Both the position numbers and the translations under genes were made by a program. A stretch of 56,852 nt of DNA from JBDTVS01 sp040007095 (GTDB taxonomy: Bacteria > Acidobacteriota > Vicinamibacteria > Vicinamibacterales > CAVVIG01). Under the pieces are notes generated by a model, which had not been told where the DNA came from, did no database searches, and worked only from the letters and a program-made list of their open reading frames with translations. The stretch's first letter is position 1. Each line of letters opens with the position of its first letter. Below are positions 50,038-56,852 of this stretch, piece after piece. The DNA is taken from contig JBDTVS010000074.1 of NCBI GenBank assembly GCA_040007095.1, positions 1 to 56,852 of the forward strand, in the 5' to 3' direction.

Positions 50038-50569
50038 ATGACAGATGGATCAGCGCTCTCTCGCCGCGCGTTCATCGGGTCGGTCACCGCTGTCGGTGTC
50101 GGCGCTCTGGCGCCGGCGGCGGGGGTGGCGCAGCGCGCCGCCGGCTCGGCGGCGGGCCGCGGGCTGATTGATTTCCACCATCACTTCGACCCTCCCCCGG
50201 CCGTCACCGGCCGGCAGGGCGGCGGCAATCAGCGGTGGACCGCCGCGGGCACCGTGGAGGAAATGGAGAAGGCGGCCGTGGGCGTCGGCATGGCCAACCT
50301 CACCGCCTCGGGAACGGGGCTACTTCCCGCGCGGCATCGAGGCCGAGTTCCGCACGCTGTACTTCGAAGGCGCCCCGGCGTTCTCGCCGGTGAACCTCGA
50401 GGCGCTGATGAAGCTCGTACCGGCATCGCACATCCTGTTCGGCACCGACTACAATCGGTTCCCGATGACGCATAGCGCAAAGCTGCTGGCGGGCCTCACC
50501 CTGCGCAACGACGTCCGTCGCGGCATCGAGCGCAACAACGCGATCACGCTGTTCCCCCGTTTGGCCTGA
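50038..50569 (+). pseudogene. Amidohydrolase (ACMSD-like), internally deleted and frameshifted
   Basis: From ATG 50038, with GAGGAGAGG just upstream, the frame gives a twin-arginine leader (SRRAFIGSV) and the metal-binding start of an amidohydrolase, DFHHHFDPP, then EEMEKAAVGVGMANLT. At about 50310-50330 the family match jumps frame to YFPRGIEAEFRTLYFEGAP, and ends with SHILFGTDYNRFP and a stop at 50569. The intact family is about 330 residues; here roughly 180 remain, so about half the barrel is missing from the middle. It is a relic of a secreted amidohydrolase, formerly perhaps in a unit with the VOC and deacetylase genes downstream. Confidence 0.8.
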
Positions 50570-50601
50570 GATTGATTCGAACGTATTGAAGGGAGTCCAT
50601 C

Positions 50602-51078
50602 ATGCGCATTGTCCTCGTGTTCGCGGCGGGCATTCTAGTGGGAACGGCGATCCAGACGACGGTCGCACAGACGCCGCGTCCGAATCTGCGGCTGAATCAC
50701 GTCGGCATCAGCGTGAAAGACCTGCCGGAGGCTGTGAAGTTCTACCAAGAGAAACTGGGCTTCAACGAAGTCGTCCGCAATCCCAACGGGATGTCGGCTT
50801 ACATCCAGGTGAGCCGCGACACCTTCCTCGAGTTGCAGGCCAGCCCCGATCGGCCAATCGGCCAGGTCACGCACTTCGGTATGGAGACAAACGACATCAA
50901 GACCACAGTCGGCCAGCTCCGGCAGCGCGGCCTCATGGTGAGCGAACCGGGAGCCCCGAGCGCGTTCACCGGGGGCATCCTCGCGAACGTCACCGATCCG
51001 GTCTACGGCCGCATCGAGTTGAGCGAGCAGCCGGCAGGTGGAAAGCTGCGGGCAGCCACCGAAGCCTGGAAGAATTGA
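50602..51078 (+). CDS. Exported VOC-family (glyoxalase-fold) protein
   Basis: A 158-residue protein with a signal peptide (about 1-23, ending TVAQ) and one vicinal-oxygen-chelate domain. The possible metal ligands are H33 (NHVGISV), E77 (FLELQ), H91 (THFGMET) and E139 (GRIELSEQ), the standard H-E-H-E set, so it is probably a metal-dependent lyase or dioxygenase-like enzyme acting outside the cytoplasm. The start at 50602 follows GAAGGGAG. It lies 33 bp after the amidohydrolase relic and 88 bp before the deacetylase gene. Confidence 0.85.
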   Translation: MRIVLVFAAGILVGTAIQTTVAQTPRPNLRLNHVGISVKDLPEAVKFYQEKLGFNEVVRNPNGMSAYIQVSRDTFLELQASPDRPIGQVTHFGMETNDIKTTVGQLRQRGLMVSEPGAPSAFTGGILANVTDPVYGRIELSEQPAGGKLRAATEAWKN

Positions 51079-51166
51079 ACACCACGTCACCACACGACGA
51101 TCGCATGATGACGTGTGCCTTGGACGGCCACGTCCGCGTGGCGAGCAACACGGGACCGGAGTGACG

Positions 51167-52045
51167 ATGCTGCCCACAGAGCGGTGCGCCTATTCGGCGA
51201 TCAGGGACCGAACGCCTCTCGCGCTGCCGGGTGGCGCGCGGCTCGTCGTCTGGGTCATCGTCAACATCGAGGAATGGAATTCGCGCGAGGCGATGCCGCG
51301 CACGGTGCTCACGCCGCCCGCCGGCGGATCGCCGATGCCGGACATCCCGAACTGGGCATGGCACGAGTACGGCAACCGCGTCGGATTCTGGCGGATGCTC
51401 GAGGTCTTGGACCGCGCCCGGATTCGCGCGGCGGTGGCGATCAACGGCGGCGCGGTTCAGGCGTACGAGCCGATCGCGCGCACGGCGATCGAGCGCGGCT
51501 GGGAGTTCATGGGCCACGGCTTCGGGCAGAAGAACATGCAGAGAGTGCCTGACGAGCGCGAGGACATCGCGAAGACGACCGCCGCGATTACGGCGTTCAC
51601 CGGACGCCGGCCCCGCGGGTGGCTCGGCCCCGGGCTGACCGAAACGTGGGACACGCCCGACATCCTGGTCGAAGAGGGCTACGAGTACGTGTGCGATTGG
51701 GTGTTGGACGACCAGCCCATCCTGCTGCACACGCGCACGCGGCCGATCGTCAGCGTACCCTATACGCAGGAGTGCAACGACGTCGCGATGATGCTGATCC
51801 AGCATCACAAGGCGTCCGAGTACCGCGACCGCGCGATCGATCAGTTCGAGCAGTTGTGGGCGGACGCGCACGACTCGGCGCGGGTGATGGCGCTGGTCGT
51901 GCACCCGTACATCATGGGCGCTCCGCACCGGCTCCGCTACTTCAAGGAAGCGTTGGATCACATCACGGTTCGGCCCGGCGTCCTGTTCTGGACCGGTGAG
52001 CAGATCCTCGACTGGTATCTCGGTACCCCGGTTGTCAGCCGATAG
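51167..52045 (+). CDS. Polysaccharide-deacetylase-fold hydrolase, PuuE/allantoinase-like
   Basis: A 292-residue NodB-fold enzyme. The blocks VWVIVNIEEWN, WHEYGNRVGFWRMLEVLDR, GWEFMGHGFGQ and GWLGPGLTETWDTPDIL belong to the branch that includes cofactor-free allantoinase PuuE and related amidases, in place of chitin deacetylases. There is no signal peptide, so it acts in the cytoplasm on a small amide or cyclic ureide. I start it at ATG 51167, which has GGAG five bases upstream; a GTG at 51161 is also in frame. No purine-degradation genes are beside it. Confidence 0.84.
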   Translation: MLPTERCAYSAIRDRTPLALPGGARLVVWVIVNIEEWNSREAMPRTVLTPPAGGSPMPDIPNWAWHEYGNRVGFWRMLEVLDRARIRAAVAINGGAVQAYEPIARTAIERGWEFMGHGFGQKNMQRVPDEREDIAKTTAAITAFTGRRPRGWLGPGLTETWDTPDILVEEGYEYVCDWVLDDQPILLHTRTRPIVSVPYTQECNDVAMMLIQHHKASEYRDRAIDQFEQLWADAHDSARVMALVVHPYIMGAPHRLRYFKEALDHITVRPGVLFWTGEQILDWYLGTPVVSR

Positions 52046-52144
52046 ACGCCCCGGGATTGAGTCTCCGATGAAGCCATCCAGCTGTGACAGCGGGCACCTG
52101 GGGATCGCATCCTGACCGACTCGCCCGTGCTCCTGGCCGTAACG

Positions 52145-52558
52145 ATGTGGCAGACCTGGCCGCTGATTGTTCCATCGATCGATCACGAATTGACGCCGGC
52201 CCCCGTGGAGCCTTGCATCAGGCTTGTCTGGCCGGCAGTGCTGGGACGAATGGCCACTCGTTTCGCGTTCGGGCGCGCCACAATGGCGAACCGCGACCAC
52301 GTCTACCAACTTGTCCGCGTCAACATCTGCAACATCGGCAACGAGCCCCTCGCGCTGCACGCCTTCGCCCTGAACAGCACGGCGGGCGAGACACTGCCGT
52401 GCGAGCTAGTGCCGAGCGTGACCCTCCGGCCGGGCGCTCGTCATCCAATTTGTGCCGAAGTGCCCTCCGAGTCGGTCGCAGCGGCGATTGAGCTCGACGT
52501 GGAACGGGCCGATGGCTCGAGGCGCTGGGTGAGAGCGCAGACGCTGAGCGCATTCTAG
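52145..52558 (+). CDS. Hypothetical protein, beta-rich
   Basis: A frame of 137 residues from ATG 52145 (a GTG at 52127 would add six). The second half, VYQLVRVNICNIGNEPLALHAFAL to LDVERADGSRRWVRAQTLSAF, has alternating hydrophobic residues like an immunoglobulin-type beta sandwich. There is no clear ribosome-binding site and I recognise no family. It could be a small cytoplasmic protein, or chance coding in GC-rich DNA. Confidence 0.42.
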   Translation: MWQTWPLIVPSIDHELTPAPVEPCIRLVWPAVLGRMATRFAFGRATMANRDHVYQLVRVNICNIGNEPLALHAFALNSTAGETLPCELVPSVTLRPGARHPICAEVPSESVAAAIELDVERADGSRRWVRAQTLSAF

Positions 52559-52619
52559 CGACAGCGCTCGCAATCTCGGCCGGATTCGTCGACAGATCGC
52601 GACGGTTGGGAGTTTCAGC

Positions 52620-52907
52620 TCAGCCGTGGAGGCCTTGGGCGTCGTTCGGCATCAGGCGCGCCAGCCCTGCGAAGACACTCCGAAGAGTCTCGAGACCAGG
52701 CACGACCACGGCGCCTGGCCCGATTCCAAAACACGCCTTCCGTTCGGCGATCATGTCCACGTACCAGAAGAACCGGCGCGCGGTCCTTGGGACCAGCCCC
52801 GGTACTCCCGCCTCCTTCAGGCCCGCTTCGAAATCGGCGCTCCACTGGGCTTCAACCTTCTCCCGCTGTTTCACGGGCTGATCTCGCCCATGAAGCAGCA
52901 GGACGAC
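52620..52907 (-). pseudogene. N-terminal alpha/beta-hydrolase-like fragment
   Basis: The minus frame reads VVLLLHGRDQPVKQREKVEA, QWSADFEAGLKEAGVPGLVP and FFWYVDMIAE, ending after about 95 residues. The first strand plus HGRDQ loop and the following helix with a short acidic lead resemble the start of a large alpha/beta-hydrolase group that opens with VHGxxQ. No nucleophile elbow follows. No start codon is well placed, and the upstream part is a nested hairpin sequence. It is likely a remnant; weak support. Confidence 0.4.
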
Positions 52908-52921
52908 CGGCGACGACGGTC

Positions 52922-52959
52922 CCGAAGCCCCGCTTTGAAGCCCCCCAGTGGGGCTTCGG
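52922..52959. repeat. Two nested hairpins sharing one arm
   Basis: CCGAAGCCCC (52922-52931) and GAAGCCCC (52937-52944) can each pair with GGGGCTTCGG (52950-52959). The outer stem has 10 bp with an 18-base loop and the inner 8 bp with a 5-base loop, so they are mutually exclusive. It could be a terminator or attenuator, or a relic of a short palindromic repeat. Confidence 0.5.
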
Positions 52960-53057
52960 CAGCGCCCATCAAAGTCGGTCGATGGCGCGAGCTGCGTAGC
53001 ACGAAGGTTCCACGGGGGAACGGTGCGCGCGCGCGGGAAAGAGGCTAGTCTGTCTTG

Positions 53058-53378
53058 ATGACTCCACGAGAAGCGGCCCGGCTCCTCCTCCGGGCGCGAC
53101 AAGCGCTGCTGCTCGCCGCGTTTGTCCTGTCCGGGGTTTGGGCCTGGCGACACCAGGGCCTTTTCTGGCTGTTCGCGGATACGCAGATACGCTTGACCGG
53201 CGGTTACGACGCGTCCTTCGCACTCCTGTTCACATTTTTGACGTTGTTCGTCGTCAGCATGGCGTTGGGGTCCGTGCTGACGGCGCTGATGCGGCGCCGC
53301 TTCTCGAAAGAGGACTGGCAGACGCTGCTGAACGACACGATGATGCTGTGGGACGCCTCCTGGTGGAAAGGGCGCTGA
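53058..53378 (+). CDS. Small two-helix membrane protein
   Basis: A 106-residue protein from ATG 53058. Two hydrophobic segments lie near residues 16-33 (ALLLAAFVLSGVWAW) and 51-75 (FALLFTFLTLFVVSMALGSVLTAL), with a basic-then-acidic C-terminus (RRRFSKEDWQTLLNDTMMLWDASWW). The topology looks genuine, though no family name comes to mind. It is isolated between gene remnants. Confidence 0.55.
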   Translation: MTPREAARLLLRARQALLLAAFVLSGVWAWRHQGLFWLFADTQIRLTGGYDASFALLFTFLTLFVVSMALGSVLTALMRRRFSKEDWQTLLNDTMMLWDASWWKGR

Positions 53379-53469
53379 GCGCCTGCCAAGCGCCGGCGCG
53401 GCCGGTCGTCGTCGACGGCGTGCGTCGTCGTTCGTGAACTCGCGCCGGTGCCGCCGAAACACTTGGTCG

Positions 53470-53652
53470 TGACCCCTCTCCGCTGAACTCGTACCAATGT
53501 TGGTCGCCCTCGTGCCGCGGCACGAACAGGAGCCGTCCTTCGAGCACCTTGCGGAGAATCTGGCGAGCGATGGGGACGTTCTGGGCCAGCAGGCCTTTCC
53601 ACTCCGAGCGCTGCTGAAGGGCCTGCCAGCGGATGGAGTCAACGTTTAAGGT
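53470..53652 (-). pseudogene. C-terminal remnant of a serine recombinase
   Basis: The minus frame contains EWKGLLAQNVPIARQILRKV, LEGRLLFVPRHEGDQHWYEF and SGEGS. This is the C-terminal signature of large 'recombinase family' serine integrases/resolvases (ARQILRKLLxGRLxFTP...YxFxGxG). The catalytic resolvase domain and the zinc-ribbon are absent, and the frame degrades on both sides. It marks a decayed mobile element about 150 bp from a MITE. Confidence 0.65.
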
Positions 53653-53805
53653 TGGCGAACGCGACGATCCGGGCATCCACGCGAGCTCGACACGCCACTC
53701 GTGCACTGCGCGAGCTATTGACGCCTCCGTTACCGCCAGAACGTCATCACCGGCGTGGTCATGGTTATCGTCGGAGTCGTCTGGTTGGTCGTGCTCGCGA
53801 CACGC

Positions 53806-53969
53806 TAGTGTCCTGCGTTCGATGATTTAGTACACGACTTCCGGCGCGCGGCGCCCGCATGGCAAGGCGCGACGACCGAGGATACCGGGAGTATCTGAGG
53901 GAGGAGCAACGCCGCCAGGCGGGATGCCCCGCCCGGAAGACGTCCTAAAGCGTCGGACGCAGGACACTA
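53806..53969. mobile_element. MITE with TA flanks and long imperfect TIRs
   Basis: The left end, CTAGTGTCCTGCGTTCGATG (from 53805), matches the reverse complement of the right end, CTAGTGTCCTGCGTCCGACG (to 53970). The similarity continues inward through TTTAG, CTTCCGG and TGGC for about 58 bases. Both ends sit on a TA, the target duplicated by IS630/Tc1-mariner-type elements. There is no transposase, so it is a non-autonomous element. It carries a 29-codon ORF and supplies the TAG that ends a hydrophobic tail frame on its left (53725-53808, LRYRQNVITGVVMVIVGVVW). Confidence 0.75.
53859..53948 (+). CDS. 29-codon ORF inside the MITE
   Basis: From ATG 53859 the frame reads MARRDDRGYREYLREEQRRQ and nine more residues (AGCPARKTS) to TAA. 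It is highly charged and could form one amphipathic helix. The opening RRDDxxYREYLREEQ has the look of a short ORF that recurs in bacterial repeat annotations, but I recall this only loosely. It occupies most of the element between the repeats. No ribosome-binding site is visible. It may be translated or may be an accidental feature of the repeat. Confidence 0.35.
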   Translation: MARRDDRGYREYLREEQRRQAGCPARKTS

Positions 53970-54013
53970 GTGCCGGAACGAGGTGCGAGCGTCGAGCCAG
54001 AGTCGGCTCTCGC

Positions 54014-56443
54014 TCAGAATCGATAATTCAGATCGACGCCCCAGCGTCGCGGCATGGCCTTGAACACGAAATTGTTGGTGTAGCCCGGATTCGGGAAGAA
54101 CATCGGTCCGGGCGACCACTCCGCGTTGTATTTTTTGTCTGTGAGATTCTTGGCCCAGAGGGTCGCCGACCAGGACTTGCCGTCGATACCGAGCCGCATG
54201 TCCAGCAACGTGACAGGATCGCGCACCGTGAAGTTGTCGGGATAGAACCACGTCGGACCGGTGACCTCGACATCCGAGCGCACGAACGCGCTCAACTCGC
54301 TGCGCAGGGGATGGCGGTACTGCACACCCACGTTGGCGGTGTACTTCGAAACCAAGGGCGCCTGTTTGCCGACGTCACTCGCGGCGCGCCTGGACGTCTT
54401 GATGTCGCTGTCGGTGAAGCCGAGCCCGACATAGCCGTCGAATCCTTCGAGGATGCGTCCCCGCACTTCGAACTCCGCGCCCTGGTAGTCGACGCGATCG
54501 AGATTCCCCAGATTCTGTGTGCTCGTGTTCGGATCGAACACGAAGAAATAGGATCCTTTCGCCCGCGTGTGGTAGACGCTGAGGTTGGCGCCGACGCGCC
54601 GGTCGAGGAATTCGGCCTTGGCGCCCGCTTCGTAGGTATCCGCCGTCTCGGCGTCGAACAAGTCGCTCACACCGGCAATGCCCGCTGCACCGACACCCGT
54701 TTGATTGAAGCCGCCGCTGCGGAAGCCGCGGCTGTAACCGATGTACAGCGTGGAATCGGGTGTCGGCTTGTGTCGCAACGTGACTTTCGGCTGCAAATCG
54801 TCCCAGGTGTCCGTGCGAACCTGCCCCGGGAATGCAATACCCACGAGCGGCGCGGGTATGAATTCCGCAGGTGTCTTGGTGGTGTTCTGGCGGTGGTCAC
54901 TGTCGTAACGCAACGCCGTCGACAACTCCAGTTTGTCCGTGAGATCGACGTCGACGTTGCCGAACATTGCCCAGGCGAAGTTGTCCTGCGCGTCGGCAAG
55001 GTAGGTGACCTGCGGATTGAAGAGCGGCAAGGGATTCCACCGCACCTCGGGCACCACGCCGGTGCCCAGGTCGAGGACATTGCCCGTGGAAATGAAACGA
55101 TCGGTCGAGATCGCATACGCACCCACGATCCAGCGCACGCGCTTCTTCGCAGGCGATGCGAAGTGCAGCTCCTCGCTCACCGCATTGACGTTCAGAAACT
55201 GATGCTGCGCCTGATCCTGGCCGAAGAAACGGAACAGCACCGATTCCTGAATCGGCAGGAAATTGAATTGATCGCCGGTCAAGAGCTCGTTGAACCGGTC
55301 GTAGGCGGTGATGGACGTCAGCGTGCCCAGAGGCCTCACGTAGTCGAGCTTGATCGACGTGCCGAACATATTGCGTTCGTTCACACCAGCGTTGTTCACG
55401 CGCACCGGCAGGCTCGTGTCGTTCACGCTCTCCGTGACATTGAAGTAAAGCGCCTGGCTTCGAACGCGCGAGGCATACACACGCACATCCGCGCTCAGCT
55501 CTTTCGACGGCTCCCACACCAATCGCAGGCGCCCGGACACATCTCGAAACGGATCGGCGTTCTCGTTCAGAAAGACATTGGGGATATAGCCCTTGGTATC
55601 GAAAAAGGAGGCCGTCGCTCTGTATTTGAGCGTGTTTGAGATCGGGCCGCTCGTGCTGCCGCGAACCTTGATGCCGGGCCCGGAGTCGGATCCCACCGTC
55701 ACATTGCCTTCGAAAACATCGCTCGGCTTTTTCGTGTTGATGATGATCGCACCGCCGATTGCATTGCGTCCGTAGAGCGCGCCTTGCGGCCCTTTCAGCA
55801 CCTGGATGCTGTCGATGTCGAAGAGCTCCTGGTTGAACTGCGAGGCGTTCGCCATTTGCACGCCGTCGATGAGCACGGCCACCGAGGGCTCGCTGTTGCG
55901 CGCCTGCGAAATGCCCCGCACAGTCACGAACGAGGTGCCTTGGTTCTGGGTCTGCACGAGGCTCATGTTCGGCGTGAGCGCAATGAAATCCTGCGGTCGA
56001 TCGATGCCGGCGGCCTTGATATCGGCCGCGGTAAAGGCATTGATCGCGACCGGTACGTCGAGCGACGACTCGTCTCGACGCCGGGCCGTGACCGTGACCG
56101 TTTCCGTCACGCCGCCGACCGTCAGCTCCACGTCGACCGTGATGACGCCGGAACCGCTGACGATGAGGTCCTCGCGCTTCAGCGGGGCGAACCCGGTCAA
56201 CGAGAACGTGACCGTGTAGCTACCGGGCGCGAGCGACTCGATGCGATAGCGCCCGCTGCCGTCGGTGACCGCGGTACGGACCTTTTCGATGAGCGCAGGG
56301 CTCGCAGCTTCAACGGTCACGCCCGGCAGCACCGCGCCAAACGTGTCCTTGACCTCGCCCGCGAGAGTGGCTTGCGCCGCTGCCACGCGAGGGACGACCG
56401 CGACGAGTCCGAACAACAGGAAACATCTGGCAATCGTACGCAT
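54014..56443 (-). CDS. TonB-dependent receptor with carboxypeptidase-regulatory-like domain
   Basis: An 809-residue outer-membrane protein. A signal peptide (about 1-23) is followed by a carboxypeptidase-regulatory-like domain (AGEVKDTFGAVLPGVTVEAA, about 27-105). A plug follows (about 125-235: VPVAINAFTAADIKAAGIDR, SIQVLKGPQGALYGRNAIGG), then a 22-strand-type barrel ending in the classic terminal aromatic WGVDLNYRF. The QGALYGRNAIGGAI motif is typical of receptors for vitamin B12, siderophores or plant-derived compounds. The ligand is not predictable and no transport partner is beside it. A typical start at 56443 is preceded by AAGAGG. Confidence 0.92.
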   Translation of the reverse strand: MRTIARCFLLFGLVAVVPRVAAAQATLAGEVKDTFGAVLPGVTVEAASPALIEKVRTAVTDGSGRYRIESLAPGSYTVTFSLTGFAPLKREDLIVSGSGVITVDVELTVGGVTETVTVTARRRDESSLDVPVAINAFTAADIKAAGIDRPQDFIALTPNMSLVQTQNQGTSFVTVRGISQARNSEPSVAVLIDGVQMANASQFNQELFDIDSIQVLKGPQGALYGRNAIGGAIIINTKKPSDVFEGNVTVGSDSGPGIKVRGSTSGPISNTLKYRATASFFDTKGYIPNVFLNENADPFRDVSGRLRLVWEPSKELSADVRVYASRVRSQALYFNVTESVNDTSLPVRVNNAGVNERNMFGTSIKLDYVRPLGTLTSITAYDRFNELLTGDQFNFLPIQESVLFRFFGQDQAQHQFLNVNAVSEELHFASPAKKRVRWIVGAYAISTDRFISTGNVLDLGTGVVPEVRWNPLPLFNPQVTYLADAQDNFAWAMFGNVDVDLTDKLELSTALRYDSDHRQNTTKTPAEFIPAPLVGIAFPGQVRTDTWDDLQPKVTLRHKPTPDSTLYIGYSRGFRSGGFNQTGVGAAGIAGVSDLFDAETADTYEAGAKAEFLDRRVGANLSVYHTRAKGSYFFVFDPNTSTQNLGNLDRVDYQGAEFEVRGRILEGFDGYVGLGFTDSDIKTSRRAASDVGKQAPLVSKYTANVGVQYRHPLRSELSAFVRSDVEVTGPTWFYPDNFTVRDPVTLLDMRLGIDGKSWSATLWAKNLTDKKYNAEWSPGPMFFPNPGYTNNFVFKAMPRRWGVDLNYRF

Positions 56444-56749
56444 GGTGACCTCTTGGCGGTTGGTGGCCTCTTTGTCGTACCAAGCCAGCGACGGGACATA
56501 TCAGCGGCAGTCACGACTACTGTCAAGGGTTACTGAACAGGTTTTCGACAACGTGAGAGGATAGTCGGTATTGGCGCGGGAGGATAGTTCGAGCAGCAGC
56601 GACCGAGGGCATTCGCGGTGTGCTCTTGGGCACCTGAAGGCTCCCCTGCGGGCGACGAAAGGCTGGCGCCCCACGCTCTCCGGCGAACCTGTGCGAGATT
56701 GTGTCATCTGGCCGGCGGCGCGCCGGACCGGTAGATGACGTACACAGAA
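56444..56749. other. Upstream region of the second TonB receptor
   Basis: These 306 bases lie between the receptor start and a terminator hairpin of the gene beyond. I see no gene. Part of it (56461-56560) is less GC-rich than its surroundings, as expected for a promoter region, but no -35/-10 pair stands out. Confidence 0.45.
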
Positions 56750-56773
56750 AGCCCCCGGCCTGCGCCGGGGGCT
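56750..56773 (-). terminator. GC-rich hairpin terminator
   Basis: AGCCCCCGGC and GCCGGGGGCT form a perfect 10-bp stem with a CTGC loop. It lies 25 bp beyond the stop of the partial gene at the right edge and probably ends its transcription on the minus strand, where TTTCTGTGT follows the stem. Confidence 0.65.
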
Positions 56774-56797
56774 CTTGCTCGTACAGCAGGGTGCCGC

Positions 56798-56852
56798 TTA
56801 GCAGCCCGTGGTGAAAGTCGCCGAGTAGGTTGACGTTGAGTCCGCCTCGATC
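56798..56852 (-). CDS. C-terminal end of a gene entering from the right
   Basis: The minus frame IEADSTSTYSATFTTGC ends in TAA at 56798-56800, just before a strong hairpin terminator. The Ser/Thr-rich ending looks like a secreted or cell-surface protein. Only about 17 residues are visible, so no family can be named. Confidence 0.4.
   Translation of the reverse strand, partial: IEADSTSTYSATFTTGC

Noticed and set aside
50990..52360. 456-residue minus frame across the VOC and deacetylase genes
   Set aside because: The sense strand has clear VOC and NodB-fold proteins with ribosome-binding sites; the antisense translation is compositionally biased and matches nothing.
1..56852. CRISPR array, tRNA or rRNA
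   Set aside because: No regularly spaced direct repeats, cloverleaf-like sequences with a CCA-type acceptor, or conserved rRNA stretches were seen; a tRNAscan or CRISPR search could still find something short.

Overview
The window is GC-rich chromosomal DNA whose gene content points to an Acidobacteriota bacterium, probably of the Vicinamibacteria type. The pointers are two 'VWFA-related acidobacterial domain' proteins, two TonB-dependent receptors with carboxypeptidase-regulatory-like N-termini, a periplasmic acidobacterial-type protein ending in a sorting signal, Tat-exported enzymes and dense long antisense ORFs. The taxonomic placement is inference.

Left arm (1-8.9 kb). A Tat-exported metallo-beta-lactamase-fold hydrolase is followed by a compact envelope cassette: a secreted protein with a C-terminal LPGTA/TM/RR signal, a VWA-domain protein and a class D-like sortase. 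Next come a remnant of an RsbQ-like hydrolase and a full mprF (lysyl-phosphatidylglycerol synthase/flippase). Two tandem VirJ/AcvB-type hydrolases converge on mprF; this family contains an aminoacyl-phosphatidylglycerol hydrolase, so synthesis and breakdown of the same lipid may be encoded side by side.

Centre (9-40.1 kb). A TonB-dependent receptor precedes a single 27.9-kb ORF for a 9315-residue hybrid NRPS/PKS. Its eight modules are C-A-T, C-A-T, KS-AT-T, C-A-T, C-A-T-E, C-A-T, KS-AT-KR-T and C-A-T. Hand-read A-domain codes suggest X - Tyr - malonyl (keto) - Pro-like - Gly(E) - Gly-like - malonyl (hydroxyl) - Val. No thioesterase, reductase or terminal C domain follows; the protein stops a few residues into what looks like the linker of another C domain. 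No PPTase, MbtH or dedicated exporter is visible. The sequence shows internal recombination: a duplicated T-KS-AT block, and an A-domain core exchange between modules 4 and 5.

Right arm (40.1-56.9 kb). This is a patchwork of ordinary enzymes (ankyrin protein, di-iron/MBL protein, TerB, MmgE/PrpD, FMN/Fe-S glutamate-synthase-like protein, VWA protein, VOC protein, polysaccharide deacetylase, second TonB receptor) mixed with decaying genes. The broken genes are a GNAT frameshifted at a GC-repeat, an amidohydrolase lacking its middle, a truncated cupin, a dimeric alpha-beta-barrel tail, an alpha/beta-hydrolase fragment and a serine-recombinase tail. A 164-bp MITE with TA flanks carries a 29-codon ORF. 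No rRNA, tRNA or CRISPR array was recognised.
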